A stretch of 64,000 nt of DNA. Origin: Methylophaga sp. 41_12_T18 (GTDB taxonomy: Bacteria > Pseudomonadota > Gammaproteobacteria > Nitrosococcales > Methylophagaceae). The notes beneath the pieces are model-generated. The model was not told the origin of the DNA. It did not search any database and was given only the letters and a program-made list of their open reading frames with translations. Each line of letters opens with the position of its first letter. Positions within the stretch are counted from its first letter, which is position 1. Of the stretch, positions 1 through 9,835 are shown piece after piece. The position numbers were made by a program, and so were the translations under genes. The DNA lies in contig MAAI01000066.1 of the NCBI GenBank assembly GCA_002163115.1, positions 1-64,000 of the forward strand, written 5' to 3'.

Positions 1-175
1 AAATTTAGCTGCCGTATTAAAACGCATTGCCGGTGAAAACGACGATCCACATATCATCATCAGTGCCGATGCCAATGCTGAATATCAAAATATTGTTACC
101 GCAATGGATACAGCTCAGCAACTAGGCTATACCCGATTAACACTGGCTACTCGCCAAAAAATGACTGAGAAATAA
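1..175 (+). CDS. exbD: ExbD/TolR-family biopolymer transport protein, 3' end only
   Basis: Partial: the frame is open from base 2 and ends with TAA at 173-175, giving the last 57 residues. The text (HIIISADANAEYQNIVTAMD, then LGYTRLTLATRQ) matches the periplasmic C-terminal domain of ExbD/TolR, the small partner of the ExbB/TolQ proton channel that energises outer-membrane processes. Its stop overlaps the start of msbA (TAATG), so the two are translationally coupled. An exbB-exbD-msbA/lpxK order is known in other gammaproteobacteria such as Pseudomonas, which supports the call. The N-terminal membrane anchor lies outside the window. Confidence 0.85.
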   Translation, partial: NLAAVLKRIAGENDDPHIIISADANAEYQNIVTAMDTAQQLGYTRLTLATRQKMTEK

Positions 176-1929
176 TGAGTTCACCTGTTCAAACGATGGA
201 TGCTAAACAACTCTATAAACGTTTACTAACTTACGTTCGCCCCTACTGGTTGGCCTTTGTTGTTTCGATTGCAGCCATGCTGGTATTTGCTTCTACCGAA
301 GCAGGTTTAGCAGCGTTGATGAAACCGTTAATGGACGGCAGCTTTATTGATCGTGATCCAGACATTATTAAAATGATGCCGCTATGGTTAATCGCTTTAT
401 TTATCGTTCGAGGCGTAGCTAATTTCTTAACTACTTATGGTTTAGGTTGGATTGCTCGCAATATTATTATGAACTTGCGAACAGAGATGTTTGAACGACT
501 GGTTAACTTACCTTCAAACTTTTTTGATCGTCATAACTCTGGCCAGTTAATGTCTAAGTTACTTTACGATGTTGAACAAGTTGCCAGTGCGGCTACTGAT
601 GCCATATTGACCATTATTCGCGATAGCTTAACAATTATCGCCTTGTTAGCTTGGATGGTGTATCTCAGTGGCATGCTGTCGTTAATCATCTTATTCACCG
701 TACCTATTATTTCCTTAGTGATTTATAAGATCAGCTCTCGGTTTCGTAAGATCAGTAAAATCATTCAAGACTCGATGGGTGATGTCAGTCATATCAGCAC
801 CGAAATTATTGAAGGCCACCGTGAAGTCAAAACTTTTGGCGGCCAAGACTATGAGATTGCCCGCTTTGATAAAGTGAATCAAACAAATCGACGTCAACGG
901 ATGAAACGTTTGACTACCGATGCCATCAGTCAGCCAATTATTCAATTGATCTCAGTGTTAGGCTTATCGCTAGTCATCTATTTAGCTTCTATGCCCGAAG
1001 TATTAGATACCATCACTCCCGGCAGCTTTATTTCGTTTATTACCGCGATGTTTATGATTTTGACCCCACTAAAACGCTTAACTAAAGTCAATGCTAAGCT
1101 ACAAGGGGGTATCGCCGCTGCCGATAGTATTTTCACTTTACTCGATCAAACACCTGAACGAGATACCGGCACTACTCGCCTAGTTCGTGCACAAGGTTTA
1201 ATTGAATACAAAAATGTTAGGTTTAGTTATAACAGTGATGCCGGCCAAATTCTAAACGATATCTCTTTCACTGCTAAACCCGGCCAGACCATCGCCTTTG
1301 TCGGTCATTCAGGCAGTGGTAAAACAACACTGGTTAGCCTGTTAGCCCGGTTTTATAATTTATCTTCAGGCCTAATTGCTATTGATGGCGTTGATATCAA
1401 TGAACTAAAATTAGCTGATTTACGCAACCAGTTATCCTTGGTTAATCAACAAGTCATCTTATTTAATGACACTATCGCTAACAACATTGCCTATGGTCAA
1501 AAACAGCATGTTAGTAATGAGCAAATTATAGCTGCAGCTAAATCAGCTCATGCTTGGGAATTTATAGAACAGTTACCCGATGGCCTGGCGACAGAAGTCG
1601 GTCAAAATGGGGTATTACTTTCTGGTGGTCAGCGTCAACGTATTGCTATTGCTCGAGCCTTATTACGTGATGCTCCTATCTTAGTACTTGATGAAGCCAC
1701 CGCTTCATTAGATAGCGAAGCTGAGCGCCATATCCAAGCGGCATTAGAAACCTTGATGAAACAACGCACCACGCTGGTTATTGCCCATCGTTTATCTACT
1801 ATCGAAAAAGCAGACCAAATTATCGTCATGCATGCCGGTCAAATTGTTGAAGCTGGTACCCACAGTGAATTGATTGCCCAAGGCCACCATTATGCTGAGT
1901 TGCATCGCTTACAGTTTCAGGAAAAATAA
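175..1929 (+). CDS. msbA: MsbA, lipid A export ABC transporter (permease-ATPase)
   Basis: Inner-membrane homodimeric half-transporter that flips lipid A-core from the inner to the outer leaflet. The 584 residues match the usual MsbA length (about 580). Residues 1-320 are the six-helix ABC exporter domain. The ATPase follows, with Walker A GHSGSGKTT at 377-385, signature LSGGQ at 482-486, Walker B LVLDE at 503-507 and a switch histidine in IAHRLST. It starts inside the exbD stop codon and is followed after 11 bases by lpxK, so the context is lipopolysaccharide assembly. Other type I exporters look similar, but the lpxK neighbour makes MsbA the clear choice. Confidence 0.95.
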   Translation: MSSPVQTMDAKQLYKRLLTYVRPYWLAFVVSIAAMLVFASTEAGLAALMKPLMDGSFIDRDPDIIKMMPLWLIALFIVRGVANFLTTYGLGWIARNIIMNLRTEMFERLVNLPSNFFDRHNSGQLMSKLLYDVEQVASAATDAILTIIRDSLTIIALLAWMVYLSGMLSLIILFTVPIISLVIYKISSRFRKISKIIQDSMGDVSHISTEIIEGHREVKTFGGQDYEIARFDKVNQTNRRQRMKRLTTDAISQPIIQLISVLGLSLVIYLASMPEVLDTITPGSFISFITAMFMILTPLKRLTKVNAKLQGGIAAADSIFTLLDQTPERDTGTTRLVRAQGLIEYKNVRFSYNSDAGQILNDISFTAKPGQTIAFVGHSGSGKTTLVSLLARFYNLSSGLIAIDGVDINELKLADLRNQLSLVNQQVILFNDTIANNIAYGQKQHVSNEQIIAAAKSAHAWEFIEQLPDGLATEVGQNGVLLSGGQRQRIAIARALLRDAPILVLDEATASLDSEAERHIQAALETLMKQRTTLVIAHRLSTIEKADQIIVMHAGQIVEAGTHSELIAQGHHYAELHRLQFQEK

Positions 1930-1940
1930 GTCAGCTAGCA

Positions 1941-2927
1941 ATGAAGTGGTTAATAAACACTTGGTATAACAGACACCCTATACGTTGGTTTTTAGCGCCT
2001 ATTTCTGGCCTATTTCGCTTAATCACCACACTGAGAAAAGCTGGCTATAAACAGGTTTTTTTTAAACAGTCTAAGCTTATAGCTCCTGTCATCATTGTTG
2101 GTAATATTAGTGTCGGCGGCACCGGAAAAACCCCTTTTGTCATCTGGCTAGTTAAACAATTACAACTTGCCGGTTATAAGCCAGGTGTTATTAGCCGTGG
2201 TTACGGTGGCCAATCTGAACAGTACCCTGTTGCAGTCAATGCCAATAGCGCACCAGCCATAGTGGGTGATGAACCCATTATTATTGCTAAACAAGCCGCT
2301 TGTCCGGTGGTGGTATCACCTAAACGTGTCGAGGCTGCCAACTTTTTATTAGCCCACTATGACTGTGACATCATCATTTCAGATGATGGCCTACAGCATT
2401 ACGCTTTAGCGCGTGATATTGAAATTGTTATTGTTGATAGTCAACGTCAGTTTGGTAATCAGTATTGTCTACCAGCCGGCCCGTTACGAGAACCTATTTC
2501 ACGACTATTAACTGTCGACTTCATTGTCAGTAACGGTCATAGCGACAAACAAGCCTTTAATATGACCTTACACCCTGCTCAAGCAATTAATCTTGCAGAT
2601 CCGACTATCAAGCGTCCTATTGCTAGTTTTCAGTCTGAGCCTCTGCATGCGGTGGCAGGAATTGGTAATCCAAGTCGATTTTTTGATAGTCTGCAACAGA
2701 ATAAATTAACTATCACCGCTCATCCATTTGACGATCACCATGCATTTAAAAGCAGTGATTTAAACTTCGGTGATCAGCATCAAATACTCATGACTGAAAA
2801 AGATGCGGTAAAATGCACCAACTTTGCCAAAAAAAATATGTGGTACCTTCCTGTCAATGTAACTGTTGATAATAGGTTGGACCAATTAATAATTCAAAAA
2901 ATAGCAGGAATTAACACTGATGGATAA
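1941..2927 (+). CDS. lpxK: LpxK, tetraacyldisaccharide 4'-kinase
   Basis: Phosphorylates the 4' position of the lipid A disaccharide precursor to make lipid IVA, at the cytoplasmic face of the inner membrane. The 328 residues are of usual size. The N-terminus has a hydrophobic patch (about 15-30) for membrane contact, then the P-loop VGGTGKTPF with GGTGKT at 59-64, and the family segments ISRGYGG, GDEP, DDGLQH and LPAGPLREP. It lies directly after msbA. The last 8 bases overlap the next small gene, so the operon is tightly packed. Confidence 0.95.
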   Translation: MKWLINTWYNRHPIRWFLAPISGLFRLITTLRKAGYKQVFFKQSKLIAPVIIVGNISVGGTGKTPFVIWLVKQLQLAGYKPGVISRGYGGQSEQYPVAVNANSAPAIVGDEPIIIAKQAACPVVVSPKRVEAANFLLAHYDCDIIISDDGLQHYALARDIEIVIVDSQRQFGNQYCLPAGPLREPISRLLTVDFIVSNGHSDKQAFNMTLHPAQAINLADPTIKRPIASFQSEPLHAVAGIGNPSRFFDSLQQNKLTITAHPFDDHHAFKSSDLNFGDQHQILMTEKDAVKCTNFAKKNMWYLPVNVTVDNRLDQLIIQKIAGINTDG

Positions 2928-3099
2928 AGCATTACTAGACATACTGGCCTGCCCAAGCTGTAAAGGTAATTTAGACTACAATAAGTCGCAACAGGAGTTA
3001 AGCTGTCCTCAATGCCGACTGGCTTACCCGGTTCGTGATGATATTCCAGTCATGCTTACTGATGAAGCTCGCTCACTCGATAAGACAGAAGAACAATAA
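2920..3099 (+). CDS. Trm112-family small zinc protein (YcaR-like)
   Basis: A 59-residue protein read directly from the sequence. It begins [16 protein letters not shown] and has two Cys pairs, CPSC near residues 11-14 and CPQC near 34-37, followed by [13 protein letters not shown]. This is the Trm112p/YcaR zinc-binding fold. YcaR lies between lpxK and kdsB in E. coli and Pseudomonas, exactly as here. It overlaps the lpxK stop by 8 bases and its TAA (3097-3099) abuts the kdsB ATG. Eukaryotic Trm112 activates methyltransferases; the bacterial role is not established. Confidence 0.9.
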   Translation: MDKALLDILACPSCKGNLDYNKSQQELSCPQCRLAYPVRDDIPVMLTDEARSLDKTEEQ

Positions 3100-3852
3100 A
3101 TGTCTTTTAAAATTGTCATCCCAGCTCGTTATAACTCTAGCCGCTTACCCGGAAAACCCTTGCTAGATATTGCCGGCAAGCCAATGATCCAACATGTATT
3201 TGAACGAGCACAGGAAAGTGCAGCCAGTGAGATCATTATTGCAACTGATGATGTTCGCATCGAGCAGGCAGCAAAAAACTTTGGCGCTGATGTCTGCATG
3301 ACACAAGCTGAACACCCTTCAGGTACTGATCGGTTGGCAGAAGTTGCCATCACTCGTCAATTTGCTAACGATGACATTATCGTTAATGTGCAAGGTGATG
3401 AACCCTGCCTACCGGCAGCGTTAATCAACCAAGTTGCTCGAGATTTAGAACAACATCAAGATGCTGATATTTCAACTCTTTACAGCCAAATAAACCAAGA
3501 AAAACAGATCTTCGATCCTAATGTTGTAAAAGCGGTGATGGATAACAACGGTTATGCCCTCTATTTCAGCCGCGCACCTATTCCTTGGATGCGGGAACAC
3601 TTCAATAGAGACTCGTCGTTACCGCCCGAACTGCCTCATTTCAGACATATCGGTTTATATGCTTACCGCGCCAGCTTCCTCAAACACTATTCTGAACTAG
3701 CGCCTTGCATCATAGAACAAGAAGAATCACTAGAACAGCTACGGGCCATGTTTTACGGTAAGAAAATTCACTTAACCGCTGCCGAAATAAGCTCAGGTCA
3801 TGGTGTTGATACAGCAGATGATTTAGTTGCCGTACGTAAATTACTTAGCTAA
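3100..3852 (+). CDS. kdsB: KdsB, CMP-KDO synthetase
   Basis: 3-deoxy-manno-octulosonate cytidylyltransferase: activates KDO with CTP for the lipopolysaccharide inner core; cytoplasmic. The 250 residues match the family. Visible motifs are the nucleotide-binding IPARYNSSRLPGKPL at the N-terminus, IIATDD, GTDRLAE, VNVQGDEP and the C-terminal HGVDTADDL. It starts one base after the Trm112-like gene stop. Its last 12 bases overlap the convergent small gene on the minus strand. In Pseudomonas, ptpA and murB follow kdsB; they are absent here. Confidence 0.96.
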   Translation: MSFKIVIPARYNSSRLPGKPLLDIAGKPMIQHVFERAQESAASEIIIATDDVRIEQAAKNFGADVCMTQAEHPSGTDRLAEVAITRQFANDDIIVNVQGDEPCLPAALINQVARDLEQHQDADISTLYSQINQEKQIFDPNVVKAVMDNNGYALYFSRAPIPWMREHFNRDSSLPPELPHFRHIGLYAYRASFLKHYSELAPCIIEQEESLEQLRAMFYGKKIHLTAAEISSGHGVDTADDLVAVRKLLS

Positions 3853-4116
3853 CAAGACATTTAAACCCGCAGCAACAAGTTCGGTATGTAAGTCACCTTC
3901 ACCATCAAATACCGGTAATACATAGGTTACTGGTACCGTCCTGTGGCCTTCACCATATTGAGTAGCTTGAATATTGGTATCATCTTCCAATACCTGCAAA
4001 ACAAATTCGCAATCATCCAATAATTCAATGATTTCACATTGTTGGCTCTGGTAAACAACCTGCTGACCGATTAAGGTCAACAGGTGTTGTTTTGTGTAGC
4101 TATTATTCGCTGACAT
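3841..4116 (-). CDS. Conserved-looking small hypothetical protein downstream of rne
   Basis: A 91-residue acidic protein with no recognised domain ([20 protein letters not shown]...). It looks like a small beta-rich cytosolic protein: [16 protein letters not shown], then [20 protein letters not shown]. No signal peptide or membrane helix is present. Its ATG lies 14 bases inside the rne stop region, so it is probably co-translated with rne. Its 3' end overlaps the convergent kdsB by 12 bases. The normal codon pattern and tight coupling favour a real gene. The function is unknown. Confidence 0.68.
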   Translation of the reverse strand: MSANNSYTKQHLLTLIGQQVVYQSQQCEIIELLDDCEFVLQVLEDDTNIQATQYGEGHRTVPVTYVLPVFDGEGDLHTELVAAGLNVLLAK

Positions 4117-6454
4117 CCGCTTTTGGCTCTACCTTTTTAGGAGTGGCTTTTTCACTTTTGTTATCAGAATTATCTGACGAAGTCGCTTTTTTATCTACTG
4201 TAGTTTGCTTATCAGTACGATCTTTAGCTGGCTGACGGCGACGGCGTGGCCCTGAATTAGCTCTAGGCTTACGCGGTGCTTTAGTTTCAGGCTTATTGCC
4301 ATCCACTTCTTGTACCGAGTGATCAGAAGCTACCGAGTTTCCATCTACTTCAGGAGCAGCGGCAGCTATTGCATTACCTTCAACTATTTTCTTTTCTGGT
4401 ACCGCTTTATTTGCTGCATAGCCCTCTGCATTGGTATTGTCAGTATCAGTACGCGGACGACGACGACGACCACCTCGGCGCGAACGTCTTGCTTGGTTAC
4501 GGCCTTTATTTTCATCACCACTGTCGGTTGATGCAGCTTCATTGCTTTTCTTTGCTTCAGGCTTCGCACTGGCGTTATCCGTTGCTGTCGAATCTGCTGA
4601 CTCATTAGTGCCATTCTCAGGACGACGAGTGCGTGGACCACGACGATTATTATTGTTGTTACGGTTTCGTGGGCGACGATTTTGCTCACGTTTTGGTTTT
4701 TCTTCCGTTTTTTCTTCTTCAACTTTTACTTCAGCTTCACTATCTGCTGATTTACCAGTTAAGACATTCAATAATCGTTTTAATAAATTAGGCTTAGGGG
4801 CTTCTACCTTTTCTACTTTCTCTGCCTTTTCTTCCTTAGCTTTAGATACATCTGGCGCCGGTGCGGCAGGTGAAACACCTGTCACTGCTGGTTGTTCTGT
4901 AGCCGGTTTATCTTTTAAAGCCTCCGGGATTTCAGCTTCAGGCGTAACCATCAAGTGATGGCTTACTTCAGATCGCTCACTACCGTCACGAAGACGTTCA
5001 ATTTCATAATGAGGTGTGTCAAAGTGCGGGTTTGGAATTAATAACAATTTAACATTATGACGACGTTCGATAACATCTAATTGGGCACGCTTTTCATTTA
5101 ACATGAAAGTAGCAACGGCTACCGGCAACTGCACTACCAATTGGCTAATATTATCCTTATTCGCTTCTTCCTCGATCAAACGTAATACAGCCAAGCCAAG
5201 AGATTGCACTCCTCGAACATGACCTAAACCAGCACAGCGAGGACATACTTCTTGATGCGCATCACCCAATGACGGACGAATACGTTGGCGTGACATTTCT
5301 AATAAACCAAAGCGTGAGATACGACCTACTTGCACTCGAGCACGATCGACTTTTAAATGTTCACGTAAGCGGTTTTCAACATCACGTTGATGACGGCTTG
5401 GCCCCATATCAATGAAATCGATAACAACCAGACCACCTAGATCACGGATTCGTAATTGACGTGAAATTTCTTCGGCTGCTTCAAGGTTAGTATTAAAGGC
5501 TGTTTCTTCAATATCCCCACCTTTATTAGCTCGTGCCGAGTTAACGTCAATAGATATCAACGCTTCAGTAGGATCGATAACTAATGAACCACCTGATGGC
5601 AAGCGAACTTCATGACGGAATGCCGTTTCAATTTGGCTTTCAATTTGATAGCGGGTAAATAGTGGTACTTTATCTTGATAAAGCTTAAATTTACTTAACT
5701 CATGCGGCATCACCATGCGCATGAAATCATAGCCTGTTTGATAAACTTCTGGCGAATCAACAAGGATCTCTCCGATATCCTTACGTAAATAATCACGTAA
5801 AGCCCGGATAATGATATTACTTTCTTGATAAACCAAGAATGGTGCAGCACGCTCTTTAGTCGCCTTATCTATCGCAGTCCATAATTGGACTAAGTACTCA
5901 AGATCCCACTGCAACTCTTCCGCCTGCTTACCAACACCAGCAGTACGAACAATCATGCCCATACCTTCAGGCACTTCTAATGAACGTAAGGCTTCTTGCA
6001 GCTCAGCCCGCTCATCGCCTTCTATACGGCGTGAAATACCACCTGCACGCGGGCTGTTAGGCATTAACACCAAATAACGACCAGCAAGGCTAATAAAAGT
6101 TGTTAACGCAGCGCCTTTGTTGCCACGCTCTTCTTTTTCTATCTGAACAATAAGTTCTTGGCCGACAGTCAGCACATCTTGAACATTAATTCGGCCGTTA
6201 GACTCACCAGAAAGTTCTTTAAAATAGCTTTTTGAAATCTCTTTTAGCGATAAAAACCCTTGTCGTTCAGAGCCATAGTCAACAAAAACGGCTTCTAAGC
6301 TAGGCTCTACGCGGGTGATTTTACCTTTATAAATATTGCCTTTTTTTTGCTCTCTAGTCGGTGTATCAATATCTAAGTCAAATAGGCGTTGCCCATCAAC
6401 CATTGCTACTCGCAATTCTTCATCATGAATTGCATTAATCAAAATTCGTTTCAT
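4103..6454 (-). CDS. rne: RNase E, endoribonuclease and degradosome scaffold
   Basis: Essential 5'-end-sensing endoribonuclease for mRNA turnover and for rRNA/tRNA maturation. The 783 residues comprise an S1 RNA-binding domain (about 36-120), a DNase I-like catalytic part with the metal-binding aspartates in ISIDVNSAR and VVIDFIDM, and the zinc-link CPRC at 404-407, the same numbering as E. coli. After about 510 the protein becomes low-complexity, with Lys/Glu stretches and Arg-rich blocks ([28 protein letters not shown]). These fit the disordered RNA-binding scaffold. It is shorter than E. coli RNase E (1061), so degradosome sites may differ. It has a long leader (see 6455-7038). Confidence 0.96.
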   Translation of the reverse strand: MKRILINAIHDEELRVAMVDGQRLFDLDIDTPTREQKKGNIYKGKITRVEPSLEAVFVDYGSERQGFLSLKEISKSYFKELSGESNGRINVQDVLTVGQELIVQIEKEERGNKGAALTTFISLAGRYLVLMPNSPRAGGISRRIEGDERAELQEALRSLEVPEGMGMIVRTAGVGKQAEELQWDLEYLVQLWTAIDKATKERAAPFLVYQESNIIIRALRDYLRKDIGEILVDSPEVYQTGYDFMRMVMPHELSKFKLYQDKVPLFTRYQIESQIETAFRHEVRLPSGGSLVIDPTEALISIDVNSARANKGGDIEETAFNTNLEAAEEISRQLRIRDLGGLVVIDFIDMGPSRHQRDVENRLREHLKVDRARVQVGRISRFGLLEMSRQRIRPSLGDAHQEVCPRCAGLGHVRGVQSLGLAVLRLIEEEANKDNISQLVVQLPVAVATFMLNEKRAQLDVIERRHNVKLLLIPNPHFDTPHYEIERLRDGSERSEVSHHLMVTPEAEIPEALKDKPATEQPAVTGVSPAAPAPDVSKAKEEKAEKVEKVEAPKPNLLKRLLNVLTGKSADSEAEVKVEEEKTEEKPKREQNRRPRNRNNNNNRRGPRTRRPENGTNESADSTATDNASAKPEAKKSNEAASTDSGDENKGRNQARRSRRGGRRRRPRTDTDNTNAEGYAANKAVPEKKIVEGNAIAAAAPEVDGNSVASDHSVQEVDGNKPETKAPRKPRANSGPRRRRQPAKDRTDKQTTVDKKATSSDNSDNKSEKATPKKVEPKADVSE

Positions 6455-6594
6455 GCATTAACCTCTATTTGAGGCCCGCATATCCAGTACAACCCGATTT
6501 TGGGTTTATACACCACCACCGTATTGTGGCGTTAACAGAACGACACTGCTAATAATCGTAGTCTTGGCTATGTGTTTGTCACTGCTACACTAGC

Positions 6595-6607
6595 GCTCAT
6601 CTTGAGC
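6595..6607 (-). repeat. Hairpin copy 1 in the rne leader
   Basis: GCTCATCTTGAGC: a perfect 5-bp inverted repeat around a 3-base loop. In the rne transcript it reads GCTCA-AGA-TGAGC. The same 13 bases recur at 6828-6840. Confidence 0.5.
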
Positions 6608-6826
6608 TGTGGTCTTACCTCTATTCATCAGTAAAATTTGTGAACCACTTCTATCGCAATAATGTTCTGCGATTTATTTATATCGGCGCTTTATCGTTAT
6701 TTTAAAGCTGCCTGACACCTACAATTTATTAAGCACTAATTTTGGTTGTCGCCCTATTCCCGGTATATATTTTTCTGCTTGTTTTGCGCATCCTGGATAT
6801 AGGAACCACTTAATTTTTTTCATCTC

Positions 6827-6841
6827 GGCTCATCTTGAGCC
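6827..6841 (-). repeat. Hairpin copy 2 in the rne leader
   Basis: GGCTCATCTTGAGCC: a perfect 6-bp inverted repeat with the same 3-base loop as copy 1, about 233 bases further upstream of rne. No T-run follows on either strand, so it is not a simple terminator. Confidence 0.5.
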
Positions 6842-7038
6842 CCAATTCTCAACGTCGAACCCGTGTCCAACGTCATGTCACGTAAATACTTATTTGTTAG
6901 CCGCATCAACCTCTATAATTCAGGGAGCAAACTCTAGCTTTTCAGGCCGAACAAGGTAAAAGCCGGTATACTGACCGCAATTCTTATTAGACCAACTATC
7001 AAATATAACAGTCTGTTGATTTATCAGCAACAAAAAAC

Positions 7039-8010
7039 TTGAACACCATTATGACATCTAAGCAATCCACCACTCCCCAAGTCCAATTCCTAGATATTAG
7101 TGCTGCGCAAGCTGGCCAGCGAATTGATAATTACTTACTGACGCTTGAAAAAGGCGTACCCAAAAGTCGAATTTATCGTGCTATTAGAAAAGGTGAAGTG
7201 CGAGTCAATAAAGGTCGTATCAAACAAACCTATCGAATTCAAGAAGGCGATAACATTCGAATTCCTCCGCTACGAACAGCCGAAAAGACCGAAATAACCA
7301 CGGTTAGTCATTCAATGACCCAACAATTGAATGACAGTATTTTATTAGAAGACGATGATTTATTGGTGCTTAATAAACCGCCCGGATTAGCCGTTCACGC
7401 GGGTACTAATGTTAAACAAGGTGTTATCGAAGCCTTACGTATCATTCGTTCTGAACTGCCCTACCTGGAGCTCGTTCACCGTCTAGATCGTGATACTTCG
7501 GGTGTTTTGTTATTAGCTAAAAGTCGTGAAGCCTTACTCAACTTGCAACAGCAAATGATTAATCACGATATCAACAAACGTTATCTAACTTTAGTTAAAG
7601 GTAGCTGGAGTGATGGCGAGAAATTAGTTGAACAACCACTCAAAAAAAATACCGTTTCTTCAGGTGAACGTATGGTTCGAGTTGATGCTGAAGGTAAATA
7701 CGCTAAAACAACCTTCATTGCCCGTGAAACATTTGCCCAAGCACAACTTACCGAAGTGATTTTATATACCGGCCGTACTCATCAAATACGCGTTCATTCA
7801 GATTTTATCAACCATCCCTTAGCCGGCGATGATAAATATGGCCAGCGAAATTTTAATAGAGATATGAAAAAGTTTGGCCTCAAGCGATTGTTTCTCCATT
7901 CGTGGAAACTCGGTATTAACCACCCGACCACACAGCAAGATATCGAGCTAATAGCCCCCTTACCTACCAGCTTAGAAAATGTGCTGACTAAGCTTCGAGG
8001 CCAAAATTAA
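7039..8010 (+). CDS. rluC: RluC, 23S rRNA pseudouridine synthase
   Basis: Makes pseudouridines 955/2504/2580 in 23S rRNA (E. coli numbering). It has an N-terminal S4 RNA-binding domain (about 18-80, QRIDNYLL...GEVRVNKGR) and an RsuA/RluA catalytic domain with HRLDRDTSGVLLLAKS, whose catalytic Asp is residue 150, plus the YTGRTHQIRVH motif. The 323 residues match the family. ATG at 7051 is a possible alternative start. Divergence from rne is the standard gammaproteobacterial arrangement. Its TAA overlaps the next ATG. Confidence 0.93.
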   Translation: MNTIMTSKQSTTPQVQFLDISAAQAGQRIDNYLLTLEKGVPKSRIYRAIRKGEVRVNKGRIKQTYRIQEGDNIRIPPLRTAEKTEITTVSHSMTQQLNDSILLEDDDLLVLNKPPGLAVHAGTNVKQGVIEALRIIRSELPYLELVHRLDRDTSGVLLLAKSREALLNLQQQMINHDINKRYLTLVKGSWSDGEKLVEQPLKKNTVSSGERMVRVDAEGKYAKTTFIARETFAQAQLTEVILYTGRTHQIRVHSDFINHPLAGDDKYGQRNFNRDMKKFGLKRLFLHSWKLGINHPTTQQDIELIAPLPTSLENVLTKLRGQN

Positions 8011-8660
8011 TGTCTTATCAACTGATCGTATTTGATTGGGACGGCACCTTAATGGATTCTACCGGTCATATTGTCAATTGCATGCAAGCCGCTATTGCTG
8101 AACTGAAATTGCCTTCATTAGAAGATAATGCCATTAAACACATTATCGGTTTAGGCTTAAATGAAGCAGTAACGACAATGTACCCAGTCGAGGCAAACCC
8201 TCAATTCATATCGACACTGGCGGACAAGTATCGCGAAATCTGGCTAAACAGCCCACATGACTCACCGTTATTTGCTAATGCCCGTGAGTTAGTACAACAA
8301 CTAGCTGAACAAGACTTTTTATTAGCGGTTGCAACAGGCAAGAGTCGCCGTGGTTTAGATAAAGTTTTACAAGCAACCGGTTTAGGCGAGTTTTTTCATG
8401 CCACCCGCTGTGCCGACGAGTGCCACTCTAAACCTCACCCTCAAATGCTTGAAGAGTTAATTGATTACTTCGGTGTTGAAAAACAACAAACACTGATGAT
8501 CGGTGATACCGAGTTTGATTTGCAAATGGCACATAATGCCGGAGCTGATAGTTTAGCGGTTAGCCAAGGTGCTCATGATATCGATAGATTGCAAGCTTGT
8601 GAGCCCAAAGCAATCGTTGCCGACTTACATCATGTTGAACAATGGCTAAATAACTTGTAA
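8010..8660 (+). CDS. HAD-superfamily phosphatase (phosphoglycolate phosphatase-like)
   Basis: A cytosolic HAD-IA hydrolase of 216 residues. Motif I FDWDGTLMDS is at 8-17, motif II is in the LLAVATGKSRRG segment, and motifs III/IV are KPHPQML and IGDTEFDLQMA. The substrate cannot be told from sequence; relatives act on phosphoglycolate, pyrophosphate or nucleotides. The same HAD gene sits between rluC and sppA in Pseudomonas, and here it overlaps rluC by one base (TAATG). Confidence 0.85.
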   Translation: MSYQLIVFDWDGTLMDSTGHIVNCMQAAIAELKLPSLEDNAIKHIIGLGLNEAVTTMYPVEANPQFISTLADKYREIWLNSPHDSPLFANARELVQQLAEQDFLLAVATGKSRRGLDKVLQATGLGEFFHATRCADECHSKPHPQMLEELIDYFGVEKQQTLMIGDTEFDLQMAHNAGADSLAVSQGAHDIDRLQACEPKAIVADLHHVEQWLNNL

Positions 8661-8710
8661 TCTGAGCTTTGCTATCACACACCGACAACTAATAACTACA
8701 GGGATCTGAA

Positions 8711-9685
8711 ATGGCCACATTTGGTGACTTTCCGCCTAATGCAAATAAGGATAACTCACAGTCTTCAAGTTCATGGGAACGAAAAATGATTGAAGATCTT
8801 GCATTCGCCGCTTTAAAAGAACAACGCAATAGCCGTCGCTGGGGTTATGTATTTAAAGGTTTCATTCTGCTCTACCTTGTTGCTGCAATGATCTTAATGC
8901 TGCCATCAGGCGAGTCAGCTGTATCAAAAATGGAACACACTGCGCTAGTTGAAATTCAAGGTGTGATTGCCGCTGATGCTGAAGCCAATGCAGACACCAT
9001 CGTCACAGGTATTCGAAAAGCATTTGAAAGTGACACAGCCAAGGGACTCATTTTAAGATTAAATACCCCCGGTGGTAGCCCTGTACAAGCAGGTGTGATT
9101 AATGATGAGATCAAACGGTTGCGAGCGACACGTCCTGACTTTCCAGTTTATGCCGTCATCCAAGATATCTGTGCTTCTGGTGGTTATTATATTGCCGCAG
9201 CAGCTGATGAGATTTATGCTGATAAAGCCAGTATTGTAGGTTCTATCGGTGTACGCATGGATAGCTTTGGCTTCACTGGCGCCATGGAGAAATTAGGTGT
9301 TGAACGTCGCCTATTAACCGCAGGTGAGCACAAAGGTTTCCTAGATCCGTTCCTACCTGTCCAACAAGCGGATGTCGATCACGTTAGTTTAATGCTAGAT
9401 AATATTCATCAACAATTTATTGATGTTGTTAAAGCAGGTCGTGGTGACAAACTCAGCGATGACCCTAAATTATTTAGTGGTCTGATTTGGTCAGGAGAGC
9501 AATCGTTACCATTAGGTTTAATAGATGGTTTAGCAAGCACTAGCCAGGTCGCCCGTGACATCATTGGTGCAGAAGATATTATTGATTACACCCCTCGTCC
9601 TAATTATCTTGATCGTTTTGCCGGTAAATTAGGGGCAAGCGTGAGTCAAATGATGCTGCAATCAACTACCTTAGGAGTACGCTGA
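8711..9685 (+). CDS. sppA: SppA-type signal peptide peptidase (S49, 36 kDa type)
   Basis: Inner-membrane serine protease that degrades cleaved signal peptides. The 324 residues have one transmembrane helix at about 46-66 (GFILLYLVAAMILMLPSG) and a periplasmic S49 domain. The nucleophile Ser156 is in DICASGGYYIA, and the likely general base Lys208 is in GEHKGFLDPF, the Ser/Lys dyad of the short SppA type. It follows the HAD gene as in Pseudomonas. Two bases after its TGA a 47-residue gene begins. Confidence 0.9.
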   Translation: MATFGDFPPNANKDNSQSSSSWERKMIEDLAFAALKEQRNSRRWGYVFKGFILLYLVAAMILMLPSGESAVSKMEHTALVEIQGVIAADAEANADTIVTGIRKAFESDTAKGLILRLNTPGGSPVQAGVINDEIKRLRATRPDFPVYAVIQDICASGGYYIAAAADEIYADKASIVGSIGVRMDSFGFTGAMEKLGVERRLLTAGEHKGFLDPFLPVQQADVDHVSLMLDNIHQQFIDVVKAGRGDKLSDDPKLFSGLIWSGEQSLPLGLIDGLASTSQVARDIIGAEDIIDYTPRPNYLDRFAGKLGASVSQMMLQSTTLGVR

Positions 9686-9686
9686 A

Positions 9687-9830
9687 ATGGCAGACGATAA
9701 TACTTTTCAAGAAATGTCTGAACAAGAAATTGCTGAGCGTGATGAATTATTTCGTTATACCGATCTATCTCATCCTTTAATGAAAGTCCTTTATGACTTT
9801 AAACTTACCTCCCCTATAGAAGCTGAGTAA
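9687..9830 (+). CDS. Small acidic hypothetical protein (47 residues)
   Basis: Read directly: an ATG one base after the sppA stop, TAA at 9828-9830. The protein starts MADDNTFQEMSEQEIAERDE and ends LMKVLYDFKLTSPIEAE. It has no signal peptide or membrane helix and is strongly acidic at its N-terminus. AGGAGTACGCTGAA upstream supplies a ribosome binding site inside the sppA end. The next gene starts 5 bases later, so it is embedded in the operon. No family is recognised. It could be a microprotein partner of SppA or of the HDOD protein, but that is speculation. Confidence 0.6.
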   Translation: MADDNTFQEMSEQEIAERDELFRYTDLSHPLMKVLYDFKLTSPIEAE

Positions 9831-9835
9831 ACATT

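Larger units (their letters stand above)
6455..7038. promoter_or_regulatory. Divergent rne/rluC intergenic region with probable rne 5' leader
   Basis: A 584-base region without a convincing gene between rne (-) and rluC (+). RNase E of enterobacteria controls its own mRNA through a long structured 5' leader, and the size here allows one. Two copies of the same hairpin (6595-6607 and 6827-6841) lie in it. A TATACT hexamer at 6967-6972 is a possible -10 for rluC, but no good -35 accompanies it. No rne promoter could be assigned with confidence. Confidence 0.5.

Noticed and set aside
4310-4958. Several plus-strand open frames opposite the rne C-terminal part, up to 175 residues
   Set aside because: They are antisense shadows of the Arg/Lys/Glu-rich low-complexity tail; composition is serine/arginine repeats without a ribosome binding site.
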